From contig JAADHT010000177.1 of the NCBI GenBank assembly GCA_013151705.1, positions 1 to 24,084 on the forward strand: a stretch of DNA of 24,084 nucleotides, given 5' to 3'. The position numbers and the translations under genes are program-made. The DNA comes from Kiritimatiellota bacterium (GTDB lineage: Bacteria; Verrucomicrobiota; Lentisphaeria; Victivallales; JAADHT01). Positions 1 to 7,490 of the stretch are shown here, piece by piece. The notes under the pieces were generated by a model, which was not told the DNA's origin, ran no database searches, and saw only the letters and a list, made by a program, of their open reading frames with translations. The first letter of the stretch is position 1. Each line of letters starts with the position of its first letter.

Positions 1-177
1 CAAGACTCCGCGGCAGGTGTTATATGAGGAATTGCGATCCGGCAATAGCTTCAATGGGATAATGGACTCCATATCAATGTAGTCGACCATACGCGCTTTG
101 CCCTTGAGAGCACTACGCGCTAAGCGAGGAGGTGTTGCCGTGATTAAGTAAAAGTGAGCTTTGTAGTGGGATGTCAT
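1..177 (-). CDS. Possible gene fragment, 3' part beyond the left edge
   Basis: A minus-strand frame is open from an ATG at 175-177 to the window edge (59 codons). It stays open upstream of that ATG to a TGA near 205. The reading (MTSHYKAHFYLITATPPRL at the start, then a segment with VDYIDMESIIPLKLL) looks protein-like, but I do not recognise a family. No good Shine-Dalgarno precedes the ATG; only a weak GAG is seen. A competing plus-strand frame, 2-82, is open from the edge and ends at TAG 80-82 (ending SISM). Either could be the real fragment, or the stretch could be decayed or repetitive DNA. Confidence is low because neither frame is long. Confidence 0.3.
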   Translation of the reverse strand, partial: MTSHYKAHFYLITATPPRLARSALKGKARMVDYIDMESIIPLKLLPDRNSSYNTCRGVL

Positions 178-211
178 GCTCAACTCGCAATAGACTATGA
201 CGTCTCAAGCA

Positions 212-267
212 GGCGCGTCTCCCTCCGGGAGATCTCCATCGCGCCTAATCAAGAGCGGCTTCGCCGC
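212..267. terminator. Two adjacent GC-rich hairpins downstream of the zinc-ribbon gene
   Basis: The first hairpin has an outer stem GGCGCG (212-217) with CGCGCC (240-245) and an inner stem TCTCCC (218-223) with GGGAGA (227-232). The second is GCGGC (255-259), loop TTC, GCCGC (263-267). Read on the minus strand they follow the stop of the gene at 343-678, so they could end its transcript. The U-rich tract after the second hairpin is weak (TCTTGATT), so this could equally be a REP-like repeat. Confidence 0.35.
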
Positions 268-342
268 GATATTAATAAATTAGTTTCAAGTTGCACTTGA
301 AAACTTGAAAACAAGAATATAATCCTTTAAAATTCCGCGAAG

Positions 343-678
343 TCACATGTGAAAGACTTTACGTTTTTTAGTCACCTTGCCACTGAGCATAATGAAATCG
401 CTCGTGTCGAAGCCTTGTTTTGTATTAGGTTGCGGGATCATTCCAAACGATCCCTTTGGTTTTTCTATTCTTACGGTATCAGTTGAATACTCCTCATCGG
501 GAACATTGGGGGCAACTACCTCCACGGCAGCGTCGATCTCCTCTTCCGTGGGAATGGAGAACATAATACCACATGTTCTATTTGCGCAAATAGCGTCCTT
601 ACCGCAGTACTCTATCGGAATTCGATACACGTCATCGCATTGCGGACAGCAAATTTCAAGAAATTTCGGATCGTTCAT
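343..678 (-). CDS. Small zinc-ribbon protein of unknown role
   Basis: This is a 111-residue protein. Residues 9-43 form a zinc-ribbon-like module: CPQC at 11-14 and CANRTC at 31-36 give a CxxC...CxxxxC metal site, with extra cysteines at 10 and 25 and the pattern YRIP between them, as in MJ0042-type N-terminal zinc ribbons. The remainder is polar, with an acidic stretch near 44-65 and a basic C-terminus (TKKRK), and shows no membrane segment. The start is supported by AAGGGG about six bases upstream. The gene is divergent from the broken gene at 750-1034 and is probably transcribed alone. A regulatory or metal-binding role is only inferred; the family is not identified. Confidence 0.7.
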   Translation of the reverse strand: MNDPKFLEICCPQCDDVYRIPIEYCGKDAICANRTCGIMFSIPTEEEIDAAVEVVAPNVPDEEYSTDTVRIEKPKGSFGMIPQPNTKQGFDTSDFIMLSGKVTKKRKVFHM

Positions 679-749
679 AAATCCCCTTGTTAAAATAAAC
701 TCAAAACGAAAGCGAATAGTAAAAACCTGAACATTCTACTATATACTAT

Positions 750-1034
750 ATGAACCAAACTTTTGCAAGCGTCTCTAAAGTTTTCCCTTTATTGAATGAT
801 AAAGACGTGTATGGACTAAAGAGGATCATGGCGGAGTGTTGAAACACAATGGCTGGTCGCTGACAATTCCGGATGGAGAGAATTTTCAGACTACCGCGTT
901 GTGGCCGGCGCGCCCTTTTCAATTCGTATAGGTTGGACGCCAAATCCAACGATGCCGCCGCGGCTCTCGTGTTATCCGGTAATTTCAATACATTGAACAA
1001 AGAGGTTGAATACATATTGGAAATCGGGAAATAG
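750..1034 (+). pseudogene. Small gene apparently broken by two frameshifts
   Basis: Three plus-strand segments read like one protein if two frame changes are allowed. From ATG 750 frame 1 gives MNQTFASVSKVFPLLNDKD and on to a TGA at 840. Near 815-838 a second frame takes over (KHNGWSLTIPDGENFQTTA) until TAG 929-931. Near 910-922 the first frame resumes (NSYRLDAKSNDAAAALVLSG) and ends at TAG 1032-1034. The two shifts compensate, which fits a decayed gene or a pair of sequencing errors. The end lies six bases from the convergent DUF58 stop. There is no clear ribosome binding site. A competing minus-strand frame (746-1105) exists but overlaps the DUF58 gene and reads less naturally. Family unknown. 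Confidence 0.4.
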
Positions 1035-1040
1035 GGAGAG

Positions 1041-1970
1041 TCATCTGCGGCGTTCCAGCAGAAAGTCTGATAGAGTTTGATCATACGGGGTTGTCGTGTC
1101 GACAAGCCTGTAATCCGTCTGGAACTCGGCGCAGCCTTTTTTCATTCGATCAAGATATGAGTTCAACTCGTTCAAATACTCTTGTTTGATTATCGCGGGT
1201 TCGGTCACCAGGGAAGCGGCCGACTCCAGATCGACGAATCTCGTTGAGCGGTCGAAATCAAACGACAACTCGTCAGGCGCCATCAAATGGAAAACCGCGA
1301 GATCGTGTTTTCTATGGCGCATATGCTGAAAACAATCCAACAACTCCTCCACATCGGTGAAAAGGTCGGAAAAGACGATTATCAACGCTCTTCGCCTGAC
1401 TTTTTCCGCCAAATCGTGAAGAATTTTAACCAAACGCGTGCCGCCTGAGGGTGTGATTTCGTTCAATACCGACAGAATAGCTCCCAAATGCCTGGCGCTG
1501 GTCCGCGTCGGAATGTCTTGTGTGAGTTTTTCATTGAAACACTGCAAACCCACGGCGTCGCTTTGGCGGATAAGCAGATGCGCCAGGGTGGCGGCTAGTT
1601 TTTTAGCGTAAAGCAGTTTGGAGTTGTTAGGGCCGGGGTACCCCATGGACGCGCTGGCGTCGACCATCAAATGGCATCTCAAATTGGTGTCCGCCTCGAA
1701 CTCCTTGATGTAGAATCTGTCGCTTCGGGCGTAAACCCGCCAATCGATATTGCTTATATCGTCGCCTTGAACGTATTCGCGGTATTGCGCGAACTCCACG
1801 CTGGCGCCGCGGTGCGGACTTTTATGCATTCCGGAGAACGTGCCCTCCACGAGACCGCGCGCCCGGACATCGAGCTTCGCGAGTTTCGCGAGAACCTCCG
1901 GTTCGGTCAATGACGCGCCGCCACCTTTCGCGTCGATGTCCCGCGCCGTCGTTCTTGTGAAGTCAATCAT
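1041..1970 (-). CDS. DUF58 / von Willebrand factor A-like domain protein
   Basis: This is a 309-residue soluble protein of the DUF58 family. These proteins usually work with a MoxR-type AAA+ ATPase and Bat/VWA membrane proteins in envelope or protein-complex maturation. The signature region is at about 66-95 (YVQGDDISNIDWRVYARSD and following), and a VWA metal-site motif DASAS is at 104-108. No transmembrane segment is seen. The frame is open further upstream to 2081, but ATG 1968-1970 is preceded by TGAGGA at a good distance and gives the usual DUF58 length. The gene follows the small gene at 2005-2313 by 34 bases, so they are probably cotranscribed. No moxR gene is in the window. Confidence 0.88.
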   Translation of the reverse strand: MIDFTRTTARDIDAKGGGASLTEPEVLAKLAKLDVRARGLVEGTFSGMHKSPHRGASVEFAQYREYVQGDDISNIDWRVYARSDRFYIKEFEADTNLRCHLMVDASASMGYPGPNNSKLLYAKKLAATLAHLLIRQSDAVGLQCFNEKLTQDIPTRTSARHLGAILSVLNEITPSGGTRLVKILHDLAEKVRRRALIIVFSDLFTDVEELLDCFQHMRHRKHDLAVFHLMAPDELSFDFDRSTRFVDLESAASLVTEPAIIKQEYLNELNSYLDRMKKGCAEFQTDYRLVDTTTPYDQTLSDFLLERRR

Positions 1971-2004
1971 TTGTAAAGTCCTCATTAAAACTCGCCACAT
2001 TCCG

Positions 2005-2313
2005 CTATTCTTCGAGGCCATTTGAAACAACAAATCCCTCTCGATCAATATTTTCCAAGCGAAAACAAACCTCCGGTCCATTCGTCCTCCGCGGTAGCGC
2101 GAATCTCGCGGAATCCCATTTTTTCAAACGTTTCGCGGAATTCGCGGATTCCGCATTGCTGAAATACAAAATATGACGTGTTTCCAGCGTTTCCATGTCG
2201 AATACCGAATTATAATCGTATTCCTCTATGGCGAACAACTCCTCCGCCAAGGCGTCGTTCTCGGAAATGTCGCGCATCACGCAACAGTGCAGCGTCTCGT
2301 TTGTTTTCGGCAT
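2005..2313 (-). CDS. Small protein of unknown function, upstream of the DUF58 gene
   Basis: This 102-residue acidic-to-mixed protein starts at an ATG with GGAG six bases upstream (ATGGAGAAAGT before the start), which supports translation. The middle (RHILYFSNAESANSAKRLKK, about 46-65) has the rhythm of a small alpha/beta domain in which a strand with YF is followed by an alanine-rich helix. That pattern loosely recalls RraB-type domains, but this is a weak resemblance and not a family call. There is no signal peptide. It sits between the exported small protein (start 2627) and the DUF58 gene and is likely in one transcript with them. Confidence 0.6.
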   Translation of the reverse strand: MPKTNETLHCCVMRDISENDALAEELFAIEEYDYNSVFDMETLETRHILYFSNAESANSAKRLKKWDSARFALPRRTNGPEVCFRLENIDREGFVVSNGLEE

Positions 2314-2360
2314 ACTTTCTCCATCGAAAGCTCAACTTTATCGTTTCGGACAGCCTCAAA

Positions 2361-2627
2361 CTAGTACTGTGTATAACTTAAAACTTCACTTTGACAAGAA
2401 GCATTTCGGGAATTCAGGTTTCGCCGCGGGCGAAAAGCGATATCAATATCGTTGTCGTCCGCGGCGGAGGCTGAAACCCGAAAGGCTCTTCGCCTTTTTT
2501 CAACATTCAGATAACCGACTTCAGATTCGATTTCAGGTGGAGCTGGCATGGAGAAAGCGGAATGCGCCACGCCAAGCGCGCATACAAATAATAGAGGAGG
2601 GCGCAATAATCTAATATAGTTCAACAT
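2361..2627 (-). CDS. Small exported protein of unknown function
   Basis: An 88-residue reading starts at ATG 2625-2627. Residues 1-26 look like a signal peptide: MLNYIRLLRPP, then a hydrophobic core (LLFVCALGV) and a small-residue cleavage region near AFS-MPAPP. The mature part of about 60 residues is polar and ends NASCQSEVLSYTQY, with a single cysteine far from the cleavage site, so it is not a typical lipoprotein. AGGAAGG lies 13 bases upstream, longer than ideal. The gap to the next gene is 47 bases, so it may head a three-gene unit with the 102-residue protein and the DUF58 gene. No family recognised. Confidence 0.5.
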   Translation of the reverse strand: MLNYIRLLRPPLLFVCALGVAHSAFSMPAPPEIESEVGYLNVEKRRRAFRVSASAADDNDIDIAFRPRRNLNSRNASCQSEVLSYTQY

Positions 2628-2663
2628 AAAAAAACATACACCTTCCTGAACCAATTGCAACAA

Positions 2664-2978
2664 TCCGCTTACTATTCAGAACTTTCTAAAACCACTAATT
2701 TCGCACTTATCCAACACTAATCTCCCATCTGGGGAAAAAATCGTTGCGCTTGAATCGCGGAAATCGCATTGTATTGTTCGCAATGCCCAATTGGCTCGTT
2801 GCATCGACATTGAAAAAGATGTTTAAATTGAAAGAATACGCCAGAATTAAAAAAAATGATGGAATCATAACAACCTGAAGCAGCCCGCTTGCGAATCGAG
2901 GCGCGATAATTACGTCATCCGACGCAAGGCGATCGAGTCAGGACGGTGTTTGGCAACCGCTCATCCAGGGAAAGAACA
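2664..2978. other. Divergent intergenic region between the exported small protein and recO
   Basis: This AT-rich stretch must hold the promoters for both flanking units, but I find no convincing -35/-10 pair. One dyad is visible, GCATTG (2766-2771) with CAATGC (2781-2786), loop nine bases. The recO ribosome binding site, AGGGAAAG, is at its right end. Nothing else recognised. Confidence 0.5.
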
Positions 2979-3596
2979 ATGCCTCGAATACGAACTGAAA
3001 TGATAATACTGCGCAAAACCCCGTTTCAGGACAGCGGGCTTATTCTCGCCGGATTGAGTGCGGAATTGGGACGATTGGACGTTGTGCTCAAGGGCGCCCG
3101 TTCCGTGGGTGCCAGGAAAAGCAACGTCGCCGACCTTTTCCGCGTCGTGGGCATCGAGGTGAACGCGGAGCGCGACGGTCTTCAGACGGCGTACTCGTTA
3201 GACCTTATCGAAACCAACGACGACATAGCGTTGAGAAGCGGAAGCTATCTCGACGCCTGCTCGATCGCGGAGTTCGCATTGAGAAATTCGCAGCCCGGAG
3301 TGGAATGCCGTCATTTCGCGTCCGCCGTCAGAACCGCGTTCTTGCGACTTTCGCGGGAGGAGGTTTCATTTGCCGGTATGTTGGTGCAACTCGTGTTTTT
3401 GTACGATCACGGATTTCTTCCCGAACCAGAAGGTGGAAACGGTGAAACGGCCCGAGTGGTGGAGCGGTTGCTGACCGCGGCGACAGGCGCGGCTCCCATG
3501 CCCGACTTGCCGGCGGAATATCTGGCGAGGGTCTTGCGGTGGGTGGACTCCCTGTGTTCGCATCATGGTTTTAAAACGAGTGGTGGACGCCAATAA
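2979..3596 (+). CDS. recO: DNA repair protein RecO
   Basis: RecO loads RecA with RecR during gap repair. The N-terminus (TEMIILRKTPFQDSGLILA, residues 6-24) is the typical RecO OB-fold start, in which the protein mentions its substrate-binding strands, followed by GRLDVVLKGARSV at 31-43. The C-terminal half is helical. The protein is 205 residues, shorter than the usual 230-260, and lacks the CxxC pairs of zinc-binding RecO proteins. A longer frame begins at a GTG at 2946, but ATG 2979 is chosen because AGGGAAAG precedes it at a normal distance. It is a single gene, convergent with lepB. Confidence 0.85.
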   Translation: MPRIRTEMIILRKTPFQDSGLILAGLSAELGRLDVVLKGARSVGARKSNVADLFRVVGIEVNAERDGLQTAYSLDLIETNDDIALRSGSYLDACSIAEFALRNSQPGVECRHFASAVRTAFLRLSREEVSFAGMLVQLVFLYDHGFLPEPEGGNGETARVVERLLTAATGAAPMPDLPAEYLARVLRWVDSLCSHHGFKTSGGRQ

Positions 3597-3807
3597 CGCA
3601 CACACAATTCAGGATACTGAATTTATCCTGTCATATACGAGTTATAGACGAACCTGGGAGATTTAGCGCGCCGCCCGCGAGCTACGTAGTCTGCGTTCTC
3701 CGAACGCAATGGACGCGGTCCGCAACGTTCATTTCGTCGACAGGCATTAAGTTCAGAAATCCTTACCCGACAGTGTTAGTTGAGGTCAAAGCGCGAAGTT
3801 CGCAATG
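3597..3807. other. Convergent intergenic region with a weak hairpin
   Basis: A hairpin CAGGAT (3610-3615) with ATCCTG (3625-3630) lies just after the recO stop. It has no T tract, so terminator function is uncertain. The stretch CGTAGTCTGCGTTCT at 3685-3699 recurs with one mismatch at 14306-14320, in another intergenic gap, suggesting remnants of a dispersed repeat. Confidence 0.35.
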
Positions 3808-5151
3808 TTATTGCAGTTGCATGGACGGCAGGAAACTATTTTCCCGCCGGGTTTCATAGTCTAGCGGCGGGGTGGTGTCGGCGAATCCCCATCTTCGGGA
3901 AAACGGCCAGAAGATGAAGAACGCTCTTCCGATGATGTTTTCGCGTGGCACGAAGGCGCTTCTCTCAAGCTCTTCAACGCTTTCATACGGGTCGAAATTC
4001 CAACTCCGGCCGTCGTGGCTGTTGGCGCTGTTGTCGCCCATCATGAAATATTTGTTTTCAGGAACGCGTATCTCGCGCCCTGGAGCGAGTCTGTTTGTTC
4101 CCAAATGCCCGTGATAGCCGCCCTTGCTGCTGTACACTCGGTTCAAACCCTCGATTCCGAAGTCGGTTATCGGACGAAATTCCCGCGCCTTCGCCGTTTT
4201 CACGTATACTTTGTCATCGACAACCTTGAGAGTGTCCCCCGGCAGGCCGATAAGACGTTTGATGTAGAAATAACCTTTCGTTCCGGTGGGAATGTTCTCG
4301 GTGATGAACACCACGATGTCGCCCCTCGCCGGTTCTCTGAAGTGATATGAGACTCGATCAACGAAAAGATGATCGCCGAGCGAGAGCCAGCCTTTACAGA
4401 GGGAGTCGCCCTCGCGGAAGATTCCATTCATGTATTTGAGCTTGATGTGGTTGGAACCTCCGGATTGATTGGAGCTGTCCACCCACCATAACGGGTATCC
4501 CTCGGCTTTCATTTCCTCGGTATCGACTTTCGATTGCATTCCGCAGTAGGTGAAGACGTGTTTGAACTGTCCGGGAAGATCGTATCCGATGCCTCCGATT
4601 TTGAAACTGGTGTTTGTGAATATCACGTTTTTGGTGTATTCGAAGACGCTTGACGGGGCTATGCGTCCGTCTCTTTTCACGGTGGCGAAAGCGTCTCTGG
4701 TCGAGAACAGCGCGTAGTGCAGGGGCTGCGGCAGATGAGGCAGGATGTTGGAGCCGTCCGGCAATTCGACGTCTTTTATGAAATGGATGCCGAAAAGCGT
4801 CGGCTGCATGCTGCTGGTCGGGATTTTGAACGGCTGCAGGTAGAGCGCTCGCAGTCCGAAGGCCACCGTCAACGCCACCGCCAGAATATCGGCGTACTCG
4901 CGCAGTACGGGATGGTTTTTTTTCGGCAACGTCTCGGCGAAGCGCCGGGAGGCTCCCGAGAGGAATTCACGCATTGCGTTCGGATCGTCGATATCCACTT
5001 TTTCCGCGTCTTCTCTGATCGTCCGCAGATTGTTCTTCGTGGTTTCCGTGAAGATGTCGTCATTGACATGGGAGATATGCGCGGCTTGCTTGATTATCTC
5101 TTTAATATGTTTTCTCAAAGATCGGTTCTTGAGATATGTTAAAATGAACAT
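3808..5151 (-). CDS. lepB: Signal peptidase I with a large insertion
   Basis: This inner-membrane serine protease removes signal peptides from exported proteins. It is 447 residues long. A cytoplasmic N-terminal helix region (1-80) is followed by one membrane segment (about 86-104), then the catalytic serine S114 in PTSSMQPTL, the catalytic lysine K298 in YFYIKRLIGLPGD, and the box MMGDNSANSHDGR at 371-382. Between the serine box and the GDHLFVDRVSYH strand (about 259-270) lies an insertion of about 135 residues that is absent from E. coli-like enzymes of about 324 residues or shorter. The last box reads SHDGR where SxDSR is usual. Start ATG 5149-5151 has only a weak purine-rich site upstream. 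Confidence 0.93.
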   Translation of the reverse strand: MFILTYLKNRSLRKHIKEIIKQAAHISHVNDDIFTETTKNNLRTIREDAEKVDIDDPNAMREFLSGASRRFAETLPKKNHPVLREYADILAVALTVAFGLRALYLQPFKIPTSSMQPTLFGIHFIKDVELPDGSNILPHLPQPLHYALFSTRDAFATVKRDGRIAPSSVFEYTKNVIFTNTSFKIGGIGYDLPGQFKHVFTYCGMQSKVDTEEMKAEGYPLWWVDSSNQSGGSNHIKLKYMNGIFREGDSLCKGWLSLGDHLFVDRVSYHFREPARGDIVVFITENIPTGTKGYFYIKRLIGLPGDTLKVVDDKVYVKTAKAREFRPITDFGIEGLNRVYSSKGGYHGHLGTNRLAPGREIRVPENKYFMMGDNSANSHDGRSWNFDPYESVEELERSAFVPRENIIGRAFFIFWPFSRRWGFADTTPPLDYETRRENSFLPSMQLQ

Positions 5152-5653
5152 GTTATTTTCTCTTGGCGCGATGTCTGAGCGCGCGGGTTTACTATGACGC
5201 TTCCACTCTTTTCCATAAGCGGTGTCCGGACTGGAGTCGGGAGTGAATCTAGCTTCGTGAAACGGTTTTGCAAGCGTAGCGCCGCGGTATCCGTCAAATT
5301 CGTGTTTTTCGATTCAAATCGCCGCTAATTCGCCCATATCGATTGAAAACAAGCGTTTTAGACGTATATTTTGATTTAAACCGCTTGCCAATGTCGGAAG
5401 ACGGGTGTAGAGTTGCGGTTCTGTTAGCGAAGGTGTTTTATCAGCGCCCTTCATCGAGTGGTGCCCGAAGTCGGGACTTCGCATATCGTGATTAAACGTT
5501 CCGTTGAGCGAATGTGGTTCACATGTTGTACGCTTCATTCCACTTCTCATTCAAGTGATGAGTGGCTGTCGGGGTCGGACTCTCAAATGGAATGATGTCG
5601 GTTAATCAGTCAGGAACAATCTGTCGCCCACGGGCCAAAACTGGAGATTCGCA
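5152..5653. other. Divergent intergenic region between lepB and the HU gene (about 500 bases)
   Basis: No convincing gene is seen; a minus-strand frame at 5314-5550 (78 codons) has a poor composition and no ribosome binding site. A short perfect dyad, CGAAGTC GG GACTTCG at 5466-5481, could be a protein-binding site. An imperfect dyad lies at 5540-5565 (CCACT...AGTGG). The promoters of both flanking genes should be here, but no clear consensus pair is visible. Confidence 0.4.
5466..5481. promoter_or_regulatory. Short perfect dyad, possible operator
   Basis: CGAAGTC at 5466-5472 is followed by GG and then GACTTCG at 5475-5481. The two-base spacer is too short for an RNA loop, so a binding site for a dimeric regulator is the more natural reading. 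It lies about 170 bases before the HU start. It could be chance; nothing else supports it. Confidence 0.2.
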
Positions 5654-5953
5654 ATGACGAAGAGAGAAATTGTGGTGAGCATCTCGAAGCAAACGAAAAT
5701 GATTCAAAAAGACGTGGCCGTGATCGTGCAGGCCACATTGGATCATCTCGCCGATGAACTGGCTAAGGGACATACCATCGAATTGCGCAATTTCGGCGTT
5801 TTCGAATGCAAAGTTCGTAAAAGCCGCAAGGGACGCAATCCCAAACAGCCTAAAAACGAAGTGGTTATTCCGGAGCGCGTGGTCGTCAAATTCCGAGCCG
5901 GCAGAGAGCTTAAGGAAAGAGTCGACACGCTTAATCCCTCAAAAGTGGGTTGA
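5654..5953 (+). CDS. HU/IHF-family DNA-binding protein
   Basis: This is a 99-residue nucleoid protein. The family bends DNA as a dimer. The N-terminal helical dimer region (KREIVVSISKQTKMIQKDV) is followed by the turn LRNFGVFECKVRKSRKGRNP (45-63), which includes the DNA-inserting proline P63 in the RNP tip. The returning strand of the arm and the C-terminal helix (about 71-90) close the fold. Compared with E. coli HU it has about nine extra residues at the C-terminus. GGAG lies eight bases before ATG 5654. Sequence alone does not separate HU from IHF. Confidence 0.93.
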   Translation: MTKREIVVSISKQTKMIQKDVAVIVQATLDHLADELAKGHTIELRNFGVFECKVRKSRKGRNPKQPKNEVVIPERVVVKFRAGRELKERVDTLNPSKVG

Positions 5954-6013
5954 AGGCGTTTTCCCGAGTTTCTCTCGATCCAACCGTGGAATCATAGTTG
6001 AATTCAGAAGTTT

Positions 6014-6038
6014 TCGCTTTTTCACGTATGAGAAGCGA
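6014..6038 (+). terminator. Hairpin downstream of the HU gene
   Basis: TCGCTT (6014-6019) pairs with AAGCGA (6033-6038), and the pairing extends inward with one bulge to a CGTA loop. It lies 60 bases after the HU stop and could end that transcript, but no T tract follows. A second, looser hairpin, GGTGGA (6048-6053) with TCCACC (6067-6072), sits just after it. Confidence 0.25.
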
Positions 6039-6179
6039 TGTGGGTTCGGTGGAGCGGCATTTCGTTTCCACCAAAAAGTTCAAGATTTCCTTTCAGTGTC
6101 GATTTCGCGTAAGCGGGTTTCCCCGGTTCAAGTTGACGCCGCGGTTTCCTGAATTTGGAATATGACAAAAACCTGGCGA

Positions 6180-6199
6180 AAAGGCGTCTCGGCGCCTTT
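6180..6199 (+). promoter_or_regulatory. Leader hairpin upstream of hisS
   Basis: AAAGGCG (6180-6186), loop TCTCGG, and CGCCTTT (6193-6199) form a perfect seven-base stem 27 bases before the hisS ATG. It would be in the mRNA leader if transcription starts upstream. It lacks the T run of an intrinsic terminator. No T-box or histidine-rich leader peptide is seen. Confidence 0.3.
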
Positions 6200-6226
6200 C
6201 CGCGCGGACTCCAACTAGAGTTGACA

Positions 6227-7486
6227 ATGGCTACGACATTTCTTCCCCCAGGCACATCCGATATAACGCCGGAGGAGATTCCGCAATGGCGTTTCGTGGA
6301 AAACGCCGCTTCCAGAATCTTCCAGCTTTACGGTTATTTGGAGATGCGTACTCCCGTGATGGAGTTCACCGAGCTTTTCCAACGGGGCATTGGAGACGAG
6401 ACCGACGTGGTCAAGAAGGAGATGTACTCCTTCGAGGACAAGGGGGGCCGCGGTTTGACGTTGCGTCCCGAGGGCACCGCCGGCATAATGCGTTCTTTCG
6501 CCGGCACGGATGTGATGAACGGAAACGAGCGGCGGGTCTTCTATATGGGACCTATGTTCCGTGGAGAGAAGCCGGCGGCGGGAAGGAAACGGCAGTTCCA
6601 TCAGATTGGCGTGGAGAACGCCGGCGGGGTCTCCACCTTGGCGGACGCCGAGTCGATGGCGATGCTCGCGCAATACCTCGATGAAATCGGGATCACCGGA
6701 TATTCCCTTTTGATAAACACGAGAGGCTCGTTCGAAGACAGAATTGCCGCTGAAGTCTTGTTAAGGGAGAAATTGTCAAAACGCTCCAACGAGCTTTGCG
6801 ACGATTGTAAAGAACGGTTAGGCCGTAATGTGTGGCGAGTCATAGATTGCAAAAATCCGAATTGCTCGGCCATCGTCGACGAGCTTCCCGACATAACGGA
6901 TTCATTTTCGGCGGAAAGCCGCTCCTATTTCGAAGAGGTCCGCGGACATCTCGACAAAATGGGTTTGGAATACACCGTGGACTCCAAGCTGGTCCGTGGT
7001 CTGGACTACTACGCGCATACGGTTTTCGAGGTTACCCATTCCGGTTTGGGCGCCCAAAACTCGCTGGCTGGCGGCGGGCGTTACGAGGTGCCGGTTCCCG
7101 GCTCCAAACGCCCGGTTCCCGGAGTTGGTTTCGCATTGGGAGTCGAACGTCTGCTTATGGCCAGGGAGTCTTTGGGAGCGGAGAATCCTCATCTCCGGAA
7201 ATTGGATGTCTACATGATTTCCTTGGGCGCGGCCGCGGTCGACGCGAATGTGATCATGTCTATGACCTTGAGAAAGGCCGGGATATCAACAGTCGTCTGC
7301 GGCGGAGATAAAAGTATGAAAGGCCAGATGAGGGCGGCCAACCGTCTTTCCGCGAGATTCGCGTTGATCAGAGGCGACCAGGAGCTGGAGCGGGGAGTCG
7401 TGGTTTGCAAAAACATGGAAACCTCGGAGCAACGCGAGATTCCCGAGGGAGAGATTCTGGAATTCGATTTCAGGACACGGAGGTGA
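6227..7486 (+). CDS. hisS: Histidine--tRNA ligase
   Basis: This class II enzyme charges tRNA-His with histidine using ATP. It is 419 residues. Motif 2 is seen at about 105-130 (FYMGPMFRGEKPAAGRKRQF), the histidine-specific loop LVRGLDYYAHTVFEV at 255-269, the glycine-rich AGGGRYE at 281-287 and motif 3 GVGFALGVERL at 299-309. The middle has LCDDCKERLGRN (190-201) and DCKNPNC (207-213), cysteines found in many bacterial HisRS. The C-terminal part (about 325-419) is the anticodon-binding domain. An upstream in-frame ATG at 6155 was not used because the family start MATTFLPPGTSDITPEE fits ATG 6227. It is probably cotranscribed with the next gene, which starts four bases after the stop. Confidence 0.96.
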   Translation: MATTFLPPGTSDITPEEIPQWRFVENAASRIFQLYGYLEMRTPVMEFTELFQRGIGDETDVVKKEMYSFEDKGGRGLTLRPEGTAGIMRSFAGTDVMNGNERRVFYMGPMFRGEKPAAGRKRQFHQIGVENAGGVSTLADAESMAMLAQYLDEIGITGYSLLINTRGSFEDRIAAEVLLREKLSKRSNELCDDCKERLGRNVWRVIDCKNPNCSAIVDELPDITDSFSAESRSYFEEVRGHLDKMGLEYTVDSKLVRGLDYYAHTVFEVTHSGLGAQNSLAGGGRYEVPVPGSKRPVPGVGFALGVERLLMARESLGAENPHLRKLDVYMISLGAAAVDANVIMSMTLRKAGISTVVCGGDKSMKGQMRAANRLSARFALIRGDQELERGVVVCKNMETSEQREIPEGEILEFDFRTRR

Positions 7487-7490
7487 TTGA

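Noticed and set aside
377..730. Plus-strand frame opposite the zinc-ribbon gene
   Set aside because: The minus-strand reading has a cysteine-pair zinc site and a good ribosome binding site; the plus-strand reading has neither.
746..1105. Minus-strand frame of 119 codons overlapping the end of the DUF58 gene
   Set aside because: It overlaps the DUF58 C-terminus by about 65 bases and reads less naturally than the joined plus-strand segments. It is kept as the alternative explanation of this region.
3610..3630. Hairpin after recO as an intrinsic terminator
   Set aside because: The stem is only six bases, AT-containing, and no T tract follows on either strand.
5314..5550. Minus-strand frame in the lepB-HU gap
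   Set aside because: The frame has 78 codons with no ribosome binding site, no domain and low-information composition.
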